Assembly: GCA_947626195.1 (NCBI GenBank)
Contig: CANQRF010000006.1
Span: 20,212 to 84,211 of the forward strand
Reading direction: 5' to 3'
DNA: 64,000 bases
Source: an uncultured Eggerthellaceae bacterium
GTDB lineage: Bacteria; Actinomycetota; Coriobacteriia; Coriobacteriales; Eggerthellaceae
This document shows positions 35,349-44,419 of this stretch, one piece after another. Each line of letters opens with the position of its first letter. Positions within the stretch are counted from its first letter, which is position 1. Both the position numbers and the translations under genes were made by a program. The notes under the pieces are model-generated. The model searched no databases, was not told where the DNA came from, and saw nothing but the letters and a program-made list of their open reading frames with translations.

Positions 35349-36167
35349 TTAATTCGCCGTTGTTCCAAGGAGCTCTTTCGTCTCTGCGTTAGGAAGCGGG
35401 AGCTTTCTCACTTTGAGGTAGTTGCGGATGCAGAATGCGGTGGTCAGCGCGCCAGCCAAATAGAACATCGGCGTGTTGAGAAACGGCATCATGAGAACGA
35501 ACCATGTGTAGGGGAACCAAGAAAGCGTGACCTGGAACACGAGGGTGAGTTGCACCTTCGACGAGTTGCCGATCTGGGTGCCCGTTTGGGCAGCGCGGCG
35601 CTCCCACTGCTTCCAGCAAATCCAAGGGAAGAGGAAATTGGTGTAAGGCCAGGTCACCAGAAGCGAACCGTTCACAAACCCGCCGAGAATGAATGAGATC
35701 GATCCCCAGAAGCAGAACCAGATGGCGATCATGATAAAGATGTATCCCCAAGCCTGCTTTTCGGTAACGGGGCCACGGCTATACATTCCAAACTCTTCCT
35801 GACGGCTCGTCTTTACGACGGCCTTGATGGCTCCGATCTCGCCAATTACCCAAATAGGCTCCAAGATGGCGAAAAGCGTGAACAGCCAGAAGAAGTTGCA
35901 GGTGAACATCAGGACCCAGCACATGATGGAGCACATCACGTCCCAAACGATAACGCAGCAGTGTACGTTGACGGGATAGCAATCCACTCCGTCGCGCTTT
36001 TGGATTCCCGAGACGTTGGTATAGAGCATGAACCCAAGGATGATGTTGATCACCATCATGATGAAAACAGGGATGTTCTCAAGACAGGGGGTCATGTGCT
36101 CCATGATGACACCTGGCACATCGTTGATCATGGCAAGTGACGTGAGGTCGATATCGAAGATGTTCAT
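35349..36167 (-). CDS. Seven-helix membrane protein, unknown function
   Basis: 272 residues with seven hydrophobic segments at about 32-52, 67-88, 91-113, 139-160, 168-185, 206-228 and 234-250. It is rich in Trp, Phe, Met and Cys. Helices 2-3 contain the intramembrane acidic residues VIVWDV and FAILEPIWVIGEIG. The layout, with a K/R-D-x(5)-P segment before helix 2, faintly resembles transmembrane terpene cyclases of the Pyr4 type, but this is speculation. It is divergent from a TetR regulator with operator-like repeats between them, so it is probably the regulator's target. GGAGG precedes the ATG. Confidence 0.65.
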   Translation of the reverse strand: MNIFDIDLTSLAMINDVPGVIMEHMTPCLENIPVFIMMVINIILGFMLYTNVSGIQKRDGVDCYPVNVHCCVIVWDVMCSIMCWVLMFTCNFFWLFTLFAILEPIWVIGEIGAIKAVVKTSRQEEFGMYSRGPVTEKQAWGYIFIMIAIWFCFWGSISFILGGFVNGSLLVTWPYTNFLFPWICWKQWERRAAQTGTQIGNSSKVQLTLVFQVTLSWFPYTWFVLMMPFLNTPMFYLAGALTTAFCIRNYLKVRKLPLPNAETKELLGTTAN

Positions 36168-36225
36168 CGGTTCCTCCTTTTCGCTTCGACAGGTATGAAT
36201 ATAGGAAACGAGAAGAACCTTGTGT

Positions 36226-36278
36226 TAGGACAAAACGCGATTATGTCCTAATATACGTCATATATCGATTTTGTCCAA
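36226..36278. promoter_or_regulatory. Operator-like GGACAAAA repeats between membrane protein and TetR genes
   Basis: TAGGACA (36226-36232) and TGTCCTA (36244-36250) form one inverted repeat of 25 bp. A further inverted arm ATTTTGTCC lies near 36268-36276, mirroring GGACAAAA at 36228. The cluster fills the middle of the 131-base divergent promoter region. Confidence 0.7.
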
Positions 36279-36298
36279 GCAATCGGAGGGCAAGCGCC

Positions 36299-36859
36299 AT
36301 GAAAAACAGAACGAAAAAGCGATTTGCGTATGAGCTTGCTTCAATGCTTGAAGAGATGCCTTTGGAGAAGGTGCGGGTGAATGATCTTTGCGAACGATGC
36401 GGCGAGAGAAGGCAGGTGCTCTATTACCATTTCAAAGACAAATATGATCTCGTGGCGTGGATCTACGATCAAGACTACTGGACGGTGGAAACGAGCATCG
36501 AAGATATCGACTATCTTGCGATGGTCACCGATATGCTTTCGCGACTCTGGGATCATCGGGACTTTTATCGGCGTGCCTTCGCCGATAAATCGCAGAATTC
36601 CATCGAATGGCATATCCACGACACGAACCTGCGAATATCAAAGGAGATGCTGCGGAAATACGCCGGCCTAAACAATCTCACCCCTGAGCAAGTGCATGCC
36701 ATTCGGTTTCATTCGTTTGGAAGCGTGAGCACCACCGCTGAGTGGTTGCGCGGGAATCTTCAAGCGACGGCAGCCGAGCTGGCAACCTGGCACTGCGAGC
36801 GCATGCCGAGCTTTTTAAGGGAAGTTCACGAGGCGTCCGTCCGCGCTCGTCGCTCGTAG
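36299..36859 (+). CDS. TetR/AcrR-family transcriptional regulator
   Basis: A 186-residue regulator. The N-terminal helix-turn-helix reads FAYELASMLEEMPLEKVRVNDLCERCG then LYYHFKDKYDLVAWIYDQD, which is the TetR pattern with the YYHFxxK motif. The C-terminal ligand-binding half resembles the DhaS-like subgroup. Divergence from a seven-helix membrane protein and intergenic inverted repeats suggest it controls that gene and itself. GGAGGGC precedes the ATG. Confidence 0.88.
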   Translation: MKNRTKKRFAYELASMLEEMPLEKVRVNDLCERCGERRQVLYYHFKDKYDLVAWIYDQDYWTVETSIEDIDYLAMVTDMLSRLWDHRDFYRRAFADKSQNSIEWHIHDTNLRISKEMLRKYAGLNNLTPEQVHAIRFHSFGSVSTTAEWLRGNLQATAAELATWHCERMPSFLREVHEASVRARRS

Positions 36860-36944
36860 ACGCGTCGGGAAGATATTCCAGAGGCGTGCCTTGGCTGCAG
36901 GCGGCATCTAGCAGCCGAAGCGTCGTGGGGTATTCACCAGCCAA

Positions 36945-38090
36945 CTAGCAGCCGAAGAGCTGTTCGGCCTGCTCCATGCGCTGGATGATCGGTACGCCGA
37001 AGGGGCAGCGCGGCTCGCATTGGCCGCACTGGATGCATTCGCCTGCCGTAACGTCCAAGGCTTCATAATGGGCTTTCACCGATGCCGGTGTGTCCTCTTT
37101 TAGCGCAGCGAGATCGGAGAACTTATTCACCAAGGCGATGTTGATGCCGACGGCGCACGGCTGACAATGCCCGCAATAGGTGCACTGGCCAAAGTAGGCA
37201 TGCTTGGGCGCCTGAGCCAACACGCTCGCATAGTCGAGTTCTTCGTCAGATGCCGTCTCATAGGCGAGCGCTTCTTCCAGTTGGGCTATGTTTTCGATGC
37301 CGACGAGCACGCTATCGACCGCAGGACGCGTGAGGGCATAATGGATGCACTGCACCGGCGTGAGCGCCACCCCGAAGGGCGACTTTTGCGCGTCGAGTAG
37401 CCGCCCGCCCGCATACCCTTTCATCACGGTGAGACCGACGTTTTCCCGCTCGCACAAAGCGTAGAACTCGGCGCGCGCCGGCTCGATGCCGGCAAGGGAG
37501 TCGTCGTAGGCATCGCCGAACAGCGTGTCGAGATCAGCGGATGCGGGCATGAGATCGAAGGCGGGGTTGATGCTGAACATGATGGTTTCGATGCGGCCGT
37601 CCTCAACGGCGAGCTTCGCCACTTCGGGGCTGTGGGTGGAAAGGCCGACGTGCTCGATTTTGCCTGCGTCCAGCAGCTCCTGAACATAAGCGTAGAAATC
37701 GCCCGCCATGATGTCGTGGAACTCATCCACCTGATCGACGTAGTGAATCATGCCCAGCTCCACATGGTCGGTTTGAAGGCGTTCGAGCAGATCCTCGAAG
37801 GCAGGACGCACGGCTGCCAAATCGCGGCTTCTCACATACTGGCCGTCTTGCCAGGTGGAGCCGATGTGGCCTTGGATGATCCACTTGCCGCGCTCACCTT
37901 CAAGCGCGCGTCCGAGGGCGCTTCTCACGGCAGGGTCGCACATCCAGCAATCCACGAGGTTGATGCCTTCCTGAACGCAACGATGCGCCATCGCCTTCAC
38001 GTCGGCGTCATCCATCTTCTCAATCCATTCGGCGCCGAAGCCGATTTCGCTTACCTGAAGTCCGGTATTTCCCAGCGTGCGGTATCTCAT
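36945..38090 (-). CDS. Aldo/keto reductase with C-terminal 4Fe-4S domain
   Basis: A 381-residue protein. The N-terminal TIM barrel of the aldo/keto reductase family begins MRYRTLGNTGLQVSEIGFG, with GLSTHSPEVAKLA in the middle. The C-terminal 100 residues carry two ferredoxin-like clusters, CTYCGHCQPC and CIQCGQCEPRCPFGVPI. This fusion is frequent in anaerobes; substrates are unknown. It is convergent with the TetR gene. A 13-base sequence at its 3' end, CTAGCAGCCGAAG (36945-36957), is duplicated at 36908-36920. Confidence 0.92.
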   Translation of the reverse strand: MRYRTLGNTGLQVSEIGFGAEWIEKMDDADVKAMAHRCVQEGINLVDCWMCDPAVRSALGRALEGERGKWIIQGHIGSTWQDGQYVRSRDLAAVRPAFEDLLERLQTDHVELGMIHYVDQVDEFHDIMAGDFYAYVQELLDAGKIEHVGLSTHSPEVAKLAVEDGRIETIMFSINPAFDLMPASADLDTLFGDAYDDSLAGIEPARAEFYALCERENVGLTVMKGYAGGRLLDAQKSPFGVALTPVQCIHYALTRPAVDSVLVGIENIAQLEEALAYETASDEELDYASVLAQAPKHAYFGQCTYCGHCQPCAVGINIALVNKFSDLAALKEDTPASVKAHYEALDVTAGECIQCGQCEPRCPFGVPIIQRMEQAEQLFGC

Positions 38091-38224
38091 TCTTCACCTT
38101 CCTGAAGTTCGTTGCGTGTTTTCGAAGGCTTCCTCCATAGGTTGACCGCATGGTGAGTATTTGCGTGCCATGATGCTCCCGTCATCGCGTGTCAGCTGAT
38201 TTCTCACTGATGACAATCATAGTG

Positions 38225-39529
38225 CTACTTGAGCCAGAGTTCTGTGTTTTCTATAAGATAAAGGGGAACATTCGTCAGCCAATCCTGCTCGCGATAGTCA
38301 GACAACGAGAAACGCAAAGCGCAGACAGTCGGGTATTTCTCCTTGAAGCTGCGCAAGCTCTTGGCCCGCAAATTCTCCTCTGCCTTCACCTCAATGGCGT
38401 AGATCACGCCTGCGTTCTGGACGAGGAAATCGACCTCGCCGCGAGAATTATCCGCTGACCAGTAAAAGGGGGTGAGCCCACAGGCGGCTATGAGCTCTTG
38501 ACACACATACTGCTCGGTCAGTGCGCCCTTGAACTCTTCGAGCAGCGCGTTTCCGTTAAGAATGCTGCCGCCGTCAACATCGCCCATAGCTCCGAGAAGC
38601 CCAACGTCGAGAGCAAAGACCTTGAACGCGCTGGGGTCTCGATATGCCTTAAGCGGTATTCCCGGTTTGGTGATGCGGGGGACTTGATAGATAAGTCCGG
38701 CCTGCCTGAGCCACGTGAGCGCGCTCTCGAAATCCTTTGCGCGTGCCCCTTTCGCGATACGACCGAAAATGAACTTTTTGTTCTCTTGGGACAGGTGCGT
38801 GACGATGGAATCCCAAACAGCGTAAACACGCTCAGCTTCACGCGGGGGAATGTGCTTAGAGAAATCGCGTTCATAATCAGCCAATATTCTCTGTTGGATA
38901 GCGCGTGCTGCTTGATAGTCCCTTCTTTTGAGGAAGGCGCTCACCGCCTCGGGCATACCGCCGACATAGTAGTAGTTTTTTAAAAGAGTGATTGCCTGTG
39001 ATCTGAATGCTTGGACGAGCGAGACGTCAGAGCTTTGAAGCGCGTCAAGGAACGATCGTCCCTCCGCTGCGAGGACAAACTCGTCGAAGGAGAGCGGGTA
39101 GAGATCAAGCGTCTCCACCTTTCCCACAGGAAACCCCGTTCCGCTTTGAAGGAGAATGCCCAAAAGCGATCCTGCGGCAATGATGGAGAATTGGCGGGGA
39201 TCCTCGGCGAAGTATTTGAGGGCCGTGAGGGCCTTGGGGTTTTCTTGCACCTCGTCAAACACGATAAGCGTGGAAGCAGGATCGATGGAAACCCGCGTTT
39301 GCAGTTGGATGCCATCGAGAAGAGTATCGATGTTGTACCCTTCGTCGAACAGGTTGCGCATGGCTCTATTGTTGTCCATGTTCACATAGGCAACGTTTTT
39401 GTAATGGCGCTTTCCGAATTCTTGGATGAGCCACGTCTTGCCCGTCTGACGGGCGCCGTTGATTATGAGGGGCTTTCTGAGGGGATTGCTCTTCCAAGCT
39501 TCAAGATCGTGCATAAGGAAACGCTCCAT
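38225..39529 (-). CDS. AAA+ ATPase with C-terminal DUF4143 domain (locus B)
   Basis: A 434-residue protein of the same family as locus A. Walker A is NGARQTGKTWLIQEFG (about residue 24) and Walker B is TLIVFDEVQENPKAL (about 87). A central winged-helix-like region is followed by LTEQYVCQEL and REVDFLVQNAGVIYAIEVKAEEN, the DUF4143 nuclease-like residues D-x-E-x-K. The sequence is quite diverged from locus A, so it is not a recent duplicate. The ATG at 39529 lies about 45 bases from a three-unit repeat of its own (39575-39656). Confidence 0.9.
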   Translation of the reverse strand: MERFLMHDLEAWKSNPLRKPLIINGARQTGKTWLIQEFGKRHYKNVAYVNMDNNRAMRNLFDEGYNIDTLLDGIQLQTRVSIDPASTLIVFDEVQENPKALTALKYFAEDPRQFSIIAAGSLLGILLQSGTGFPVGKVETLDLYPLSFDEFVLAAEGRSFLDALQSSDVSLVQAFRSQAITLLKNYYYVGGMPEAVSAFLKRRDYQAARAIQQRILADYERDFSKHIPPREAERVYAVWDSIVTHLSQENKKFIFGRIAKGARAKDFESALTWLRQAGLIYQVPRITKPGIPLKAYRDPSAFKVFALDVGLLGAMGDVDGGSILNGNALLEEFKGALTEQYVCQELIAACGLTPFYWSADNSRGEVDFLVQNAGVIYAIEVKAEENLRAKSLRSFKEKYPTVCALRFSLSDYREQDWLTNVPLYLIENTELWLK

Positions 39530-39574
39530 AACGCGCCTTTCTCCCGGGAGGTTCCTTCAAGTATACAAAAACTC

Positions 39575-39656
39575 GAACGTAAAAGTGTGAAAACCAGCAA
39601 AAATAAGGACGTAAAAATGTGAAAATCGCACTTTTAAGGACGTAAAAATGCGAAAA
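39575..39656 (-). repeat. Three 19-bp repeats at 31-32-bp spacing upstream of DUF4143 locus B
   Basis: On the + strand GAACGTAAAAGTGTGAAAA (39575-39593), GGACGTAAAAATGTGAAAA (39607-39625) and GGACGTAAAAATGCGAAAA (39638-39656) occur 32 and 31 bases apart, about three helical turns. Units 2 and 3 are both preceded by TAA. They are immediately upstream of the minus-strand ATPase gene and unrelated in sequence to the array at 2701. Confidence 0.9.
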
Positions 39657-39702
39657 CGCCATCATCACGGCTGCCTCAAAGAAATGCTTATGTGAATGAC
39701 GT

Positions 39703-41235
39703 TTAAAGACGTGCTTCAATAAAATCAATGAGTTCTTGGCGAGTATGTACCTCAAGCTTGCGATAGAGATTCTTCCAGTGGCTTTTCACGGTATTGAGGG
39801 AAATCACATCAAGTTCGGCTATTCGCTGAAGAGAATACCCTCGAAAAGCATATACAAGAATCTGTGTTTCCCTTGCTGTCAATCCACGTTCCCGCGAAAT
39901 CTGGCCGAGCGTTTCGTCGGGAATAGACACCAATCCAGTGATTGATGCATGAGTTGCTGCATCCTCAGATATTATTCTTCTCTCGATGGTGTACAAAGTC
40001 GAGTTGTTTAGTTCCTGATATTCAGTCCCTAAATCATCTTCCTCATTCCAATCGGGAACAGGCTCCAGATCGAAGCTTCTTACAACAAGGATGCCTAAAA
40101 CAATCACAAGAGCTATGACTGAAATTGCGCTGAGGGCAATGGCAAGCATTGCTGTTCCCGAGGTTGCCGTTACGCCAATCAGCGAAAAAAAGAATGGGAC
40201 AATCCAAGTTCCGAGCACGCAGGAAACAACTACCGGCCCTATATAGAGGATGCTAAAATTCCAATAAGCGACACGACAATCGAAAGAATCACGTACAAGC
40301 AAAAAGACCACGAGCACCTCGACGCATGTTCGACAACTGGTCACTACCGCGATGCCCACGGCTTTAATTGCTCCAACTTGCAATCCCAGAAGAACCATGC
40401 CGCTCACAAGTGCCACTGCCAACGTAAGTCCGATTGCAAAAGCCGCCTTACGTTCATTGCGTGAACGGTAGAGAGCGACAAAAGCTGCCGCAATCACAAC
40501 GATGCTCAATAAGTATTTCAACCAGAGCGTAAATTCAGGCAAATCATCTTGAGGCGTGCAAACGAGAATCGTATCGCCCAATAGACCTATTAAAACGAGA
40601 AGTATAAGCAGCGTACCCGATGGAGGTACGCCAAAATAAGAGAGCGGTGCGAGAGTGCCGACGGGAACAGAAGGGCGTAAATGGGGTTCAAGTGGGAAAG
40701 AAGCCGAAGAACCTGCGCTGTTATCTCCGAGCTTGTAGCACAGACCTGCAAGTATTGGCACGAGTATGGTAAAAGCCTCCGGGAAAGGGGAAAGTGAGAA
40801 CATGACCAGACCCAGGAAAAAGCTGAGCACCATTGACCCAAAGAGCTGAGCCATAAGTATCCAGTCGTCGGAAACGCCCGTCAGGGCAAGTCGTGTGTAC
40901 CAAGCCAGCATTATTACAGCATTCCCCATACCTGCTCCGAAAGCTATAAGGCAAGCCGTAGGGGAATCAACGTCCCACCAACTGGCATAAAGGGCAAGGT
41001 GCTGAAGGGCAATAAGGGCTGAAGAGGCAATAGCGCAAGCAATGACGATACATCCTGATTGGTTCCTCAAGAGAAACTGTTCCATGGATTGCGGCTTTAG
41101 CACCGTAGTTGCTGCGACAGTGGCCAACGCGATCACAAAAAAGAACAGCGAAACGCTTCCCGTAGGGAAGAGGGTTGTCACGTTGGGAAAACGAAGCACT
41201 TGCCAAAAGAGGGCCATGCCTATGACAGTGGTCAC
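39703..41235 (-). CDS. Membrane-anchored LuxR-family regulator
   Basis: A 510-residue protein. About 410 residues hold roughly twelve hydrophobic segments, and the last 65 are a LuxR helix-turn-helix: LTARETQILVYAFRGYSLQRIAEL then NTVKSHWKNLYRKL. This architecture is expanded in Eggerthellaceae, usually beside a reductase or transporter gene. It is divergent from the flavoprotein at 41546, so it probably senses that enzyme's substrate or the redox state at the membrane and controls the pair (inference). Repeated sites lie in the shared promoter region. Confidence 0.88.
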   Translation of the reverse strand: MTTVIGMALFWQVLRFPNVTTLFPTGSVSLFFFVIALATVAATTVLKPQSMEQFLLRNQSGCIVIACAIASSALIALQHLALYASWWDVDSPTACLIAFGAGMGNAVIMLAWYTRLALTGVSDDWILMAQLFGSMVLSFFLGLVMFSLSPFPEAFTILVPILAGLCYKLGDNSAGSSASFPLEPHLRPSVPVGTLAPLSYFGVPPSGTLLILLVLIGLLGDTILVCTPQDDLPEFTLWLKYLLSIVVIAAAFVALYRSRNERKAAFAIGLTLAVALVSGMVLLGLQVGAIKAVGIAVVTSCRTCVEVLVVFLLVRDSFDCRVAYWNFSILYIGPVVVSCVLGTWIVPFFFSLIGVTATSGTAMLAIALSAISVIALVIVLGILVVRSFDLEPVPDWNEEDDLGTEYQELNNSTLYTIERRIISEDAATHASITGLVSIPDETLGQISRERGLTARETQILVYAFRGYSLQRIAELDVISLNTVKSHWKNLYRKLEVHTRQELIDFIEARL

Positions 41236-41278
41236 GATATGCTCAAGTGAAATTTGATTATCGTCCCTCTTCGTAGTG

Positions 41279-41418
41279 CCCCCTTATGATGAGGTGATCC
41301 CCCTTATTCATACTATCATGAGCGACCTTCGGTGATGACGGTGACAGTGCTTAAGAGATGTTTTGAGATGAAAAACCACCCCACAGGGGTGACGTAAAAC
41401 GATTTCCCCACAGAGGGG
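41279..41418. promoter_or_regulatory. Repeated sites in the LuxR-flavoprotein divergent promoter region
   Basis: The 310-base gap has no gene. CCCCCTTAT occurs at 41279-41287 and 41299-41307, 20 bases apart. Inverted sites ACCCCACAGGGGT (41378-41390) and CCCCACAGAGGGG (41406-41418) lie 28 bases apart, nearer the flavoprotein. The two pairs are candidate sites for the LuxR protein. Confidence 0.65.
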
Positions 41419-41545
41419 TGTTTGCCGATTTTCCTCCTTGCCTAGACTTCAAGGAGCAAGCCAAAAGTCAGCAGGCCTCTATCGTTTATCTGATCAACGG
41501 CATTGCAAGAGAACCCTATATCGCTTAAGCAAGGAGGAAATACAC

Positions 41546-43900
41546 ATGCGTTCATTGAACAAGGACGATCGCAAAAGCGTAGGCAACGAATCGCCCAAAG
41601 GGATTAATCACTTTACACCTACACGACGTGGATTTATTCAAGGCACCGTCGCCTTGGCCGGCGTCGCGGGCATCGCTGGCTTGTCCGCAGGGGCCCTTAC
41701 TGGCTGCTCCCAAAATGGCACCCAAAAGGAAGGTTCAGAAGGAGGCGGAGCCAAAGGCAGCGTTTCTTTCGAGCCGGGCACATATGAGGGAAGAGGCGAG
41801 GGCAAGCACGGTACTATCGTAGCTGAGGTAACATTTTCAAATGATGCCATCGAGTCGATCGAAGTGAAAAGCCATGCAGAAACCGCAGATATAAGCGATA
41901 TTCCGCTCAGTGTCATTCCGCAAGCAGTTGTTGCCACTCAATCTCTTGGCGTCGATACAGTTTCGGGCGCAACGTTGTCTTCCCTCGGCATCATCGCCGC
42001 TATCGCTGATGCGGCAACTCAAGCTGGAGCCAACGAGCAATCGTTGCGCAATGTTCCCGCCGATTATGAGACGACGCAAACCATGACTCCCGGCACCTAT
42101 CGGGCAAGCGCATATGGCAAGTGGAAGAAGAACTCCATCGAAGGTGAACGGCATGGTTGCCCTGCGGTAATCGAGCCAACAGAGGTTGAGGTAACAGTGA
42201 GCGCTGATAAGATCGAATCGATTGAAGTGCTCAGTTGCTCGGATACGCCAGGCTTTAAAGATCCCGCTATCGATCTTATGCCGCAGCGTATCGTGGAGGC
42301 CCAGTCGCTCTATGTCGATACGGTTTCCGGAGCCACATTCACGGCGGCGGCCATCGCCTCTGCTACATGCAAATGCCTTCAAGAAGCCGGAGCTGATCTT
42401 GTTGGATTCGCGAAAAGCACGCCGAGATCGGAGGCTACCGAGGAACTTTCCTGTGACCTCGTTATCGTCGGAGCCGGTCTCACCGGAACCTCAGCTGCCT
42501 TAAGGGCCTCTGATGCTGGGATCGACACCATTATTATCGAACGTACCCATCGCGTTTCAGGGACAGGCGCTTGTTCATCGGGGCCTTTCGCGGTAGAGGC
42601 AGCAATGGATGCACCGGCCGGTATGACTATGACAGCTGATGAGGCATTTGCTATCCGCATGCAGGAGGATCAAGGACGAACGAATGCCCCGCTGGTACGT
42701 CTCATTATCCATAATACCGGTCAAATGATTGACTGGATTCAAGAGCGCTGGGACGCCATCGGCGAGCACGGATTTGAGGCCGAAGCACAGCTCGATCCAA
42801 TGGATCTTATTCATTATTACGGAAGAGGCACAGATAAATTCCAGCATCTCTATGATTCGTATATTTTGCCAGCGGGCACCGAAGTGGTGTTCGGTTGCGA
42901 TTTAACGGATATCGTTACTGACGATAATGGGGCTGTTACCACTGTAGTTGGAACCAAAGAAGACGGAACAGTGGTCAATGTATCTTGCAAAGCCGTGTTG
43001 CTTTGCACCGGTGGCTTTGGTGGAAATACAAGCATGATGGAAGAACGGCTTAATGGCGTGTTTGACAATGTGGGCCTTTCTTCCAACACGGGTGATGCTA
43101 TCGTGCTCTGCGAGAAGCTCGGATGCAAAATATCGGACGACCTTGCGCCCGGATTGGCGGAATTTTGCAGCAACGACGTAGTTGATTACTATGCGGGCTA
43201 CATGAAGTTCATTAACCAGCTGGGCTTTCTTATGCTGGATCCAGCAGGTGCCCGTTTTATGAACGAAGAGCTCTGCCTCACTGAATCTAACAGCATTGGA
43301 GCTGCTGCAATGCGACGTGCGACGTGGAGCTGGGTCATCCTCACGCAATCCGACCTCGAAAGCTTGCACACGCAAGGCGTTTGGGGGCATCTCACGAAAG
43401 AATACTGCGATCAATACGCTATGCGCGATCGCATCATCGATCCCGTTTACACAACGATAATCGATGAGATGGAGCAATGCCTGGCTAGCGGGCAAGCCTT
43501 CAAGGCCGATACGTTGGAAGAGCTTTGCGAAGCCGTTGGTTTCAATGAATTGTCCTTCTCGGAATCAATGCAAGAATACCAGGAGGCAATTGCCAATGGC
43601 AGCGATCCGTTGTTCGGGAAAGACCCACGCCTGCTTCATCCGCTTAGCGAAGGCCCTTTCTATGCTGTTCGCATTATCTCGCCAATCGACAATACGTATA
43701 ACGGTATCCGTATTGATACTTCTTTCCGCGCTCTTGATAGCGATCTCAAGCCCTCCTTCCCAGGCCTGTATCTCGCTGGCATGGATAGCGGTGGATTCTT
43801 CACTTATCCGTATACGAACTTCCTCGGTTCTTCGTCTAGCTATTGCTTGACTTCAGGAATGCTCGCTGTCGATTCTATTCAGGAGTTTCTCGGCATGTAG
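41546..43900 (+). CDS. Tat-exported flavocytochrome-type FAD/FMN reductase (fumarate reductase family)
   Basis: A 784-residue protein. A Tat signal with TRRGFIQG at about residue 28 leads into a hydrophobic stretch and LTGC, so it is exported and possibly lipid-anchored. Two FMN_bind domains follow, each ending in the covalent-flavin motif: DTVSGATLSS and DTVSGATFTA. The FAD_binding_2 domain begins DLVIVGAGLTGTSAALRASDAG and continues TGGFGGN. This matches flavoproteins that reduce fumarate, urocanate or related unsaturated acids outside the membrane. No heme motifs are present. ATG 41546 follows AAGGAGG. It is divergent from the LuxR gene. The substrate cannot be read from sequence. Confidence 0.9.
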   Translation: MRSLNKDDRKSVGNESPKGINHFTPTRRGFIQGTVALAGVAGIAGLSAGALTGCSQNGTQKEGSEGGGAKGSVSFEPGTYEGRGEGKHGTIVAEVTFSNDAIESIEVKSHAETADISDIPLSVIPQAVVATQSLGVDTVSGATLSSLGIIAAIADAATQAGANEQSLRNVPADYETTQTMTPGTYRASAYGKWKKNSIEGERHGCPAVIEPTEVEVTVSADKIESIEVLSCSDTPGFKDPAIDLMPQRIVEAQSLYVDTVSGATFTAAAIASATCKCLQEAGADLVGFAKSTPRSEATEELSCDLVIVGAGLTGTSAALRASDAGIDTIIIERTHRVSGTGACSSGPFAVEAAMDAPAGMTMTADEAFAIRMQEDQGRTNAPLVRLIIHNTGQMIDWIQERWDAIGEHGFEAEAQLDPMDLIHYYGRGTDKFQHLYDSYILPAGTEVVFGCDLTDIVTDDNGAVTTVVGTKEDGTVVNVSCKAVLLCTGGFGGNTSMMEERLNGVFDNVGLSSNTGDAIVLCEKLGCKISDDLAPGLAEFCSNDVVDYYAGYMKFINQLGFLMLDPAGARFMNEELCLTESNSIGAAAMRRATWSWVILTQSDLESLHTQGVWGHLTKEYCDQYAMRDRIIDPVYTTIIDEMEQCLASGQAFKADTLEELCEAVGFNELSFSESMQEYQEAIANGSDPLFGKDPRLLHPLSEGPFYAVRIISPIDNTYNGIRIDTSFRALDSDLKPSFPGLYLAGMDSGGFFTYPYTNFLGSSSSYCLTSGMLAVDSIQEFLGM

Positions 43901-43947
43901 CATGCTTCCGAGTGAATAATCTTCCCTTTTGAGGATCTTGTCTTGAG

Positions 43948-43988
43948 CCCGTTTGCAGCATCCCTCATCAATGTTGCAAACGGGTTTT
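43948..43988 (+). terminator. Terminator after flavoprotein gene
   Basis: CCCGTTTGCA (43948-43957) pairs with TGCAAACGGG (43975-43984) and is followed by TTTTCTT. The right arm and T-run are also found, degraded, at 48748-48764 beside a toxin-gene fragment. Confidence 0.85.
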
Positions 43989-44041
43989 CTTGCAATACAA
44001 CGACGGGTATAGAAATGGCTCTTTATCGTACGACAGCAGTA

Positions 44042-44419
44042 TTACAGCCGAATGTTCGCCAAACGTTCGTAAAAGTCGATGGGAATATGGCGATGGCCAA
44101 ACCCAAGCACGCGGAGCGCTGTCTCGGTATATTGAAAAACCACGCGCATGTCGGCTTTGGCGCCCTGAGAGCGTTTGCTCTGATAGTGAAACGATTTCCA
44201 ATCGTTGAGCGCATATTTGAGAGAAGCCGTCGTAGGTCTTTTCGTGAGCAAGAGTTTGAGTGCTCGTGCGGTGCTTGCAACTGCTGTTGCGAAATCACGT
44301 TCATCCGGCCAAGCGATAGCGAGTAAGTAGACGTCATCGGCAAGGCTGTCCGGATCCATCTCTACATCGGGGATCGAGGAAAGCGCGTCGATGGCTTCGT
44401 CAAGCAGCTCATCTCTCAT
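44042..44419 (-). CDS. RelE/ParE-like toxin of a type II toxin-antitoxin pair
   Basis: A 125-residue protein. The C-terminal part, MRVVFQYTETALRVLGFGHRHIPIDFYERL, is the typical RelE-superfamily ending with basic residues of the ribosome-dependent RNase fold. The first 50 residues are an acidic extension. It overlaps the upstream antitoxin gene by 11 bases, which fits translational coupling. A 3' fragment of a second copy lies at 48765-48853. Toxin activity is inferred from family and gene order. Confidence 0.7.
   Translation of the reverse strand: MRDELLDEAIDALSSIPDVEMDPDSLADDVYLLAIAWPDERDFATAVASTARALKLLLTKRPTTASLKYALNDWKSFHYQSKRSQGAKADMRVVFQYTETALRVLGFGHRHIPIDFYERLANIRL

Noticed and set aside
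36908..36957. Duplicated CTAGCAGCCGAAG, 37 bases apart
   Set aside because: One copy is the 3' end of the aldo/keto reductase gene; a short local duplication with no visible role.
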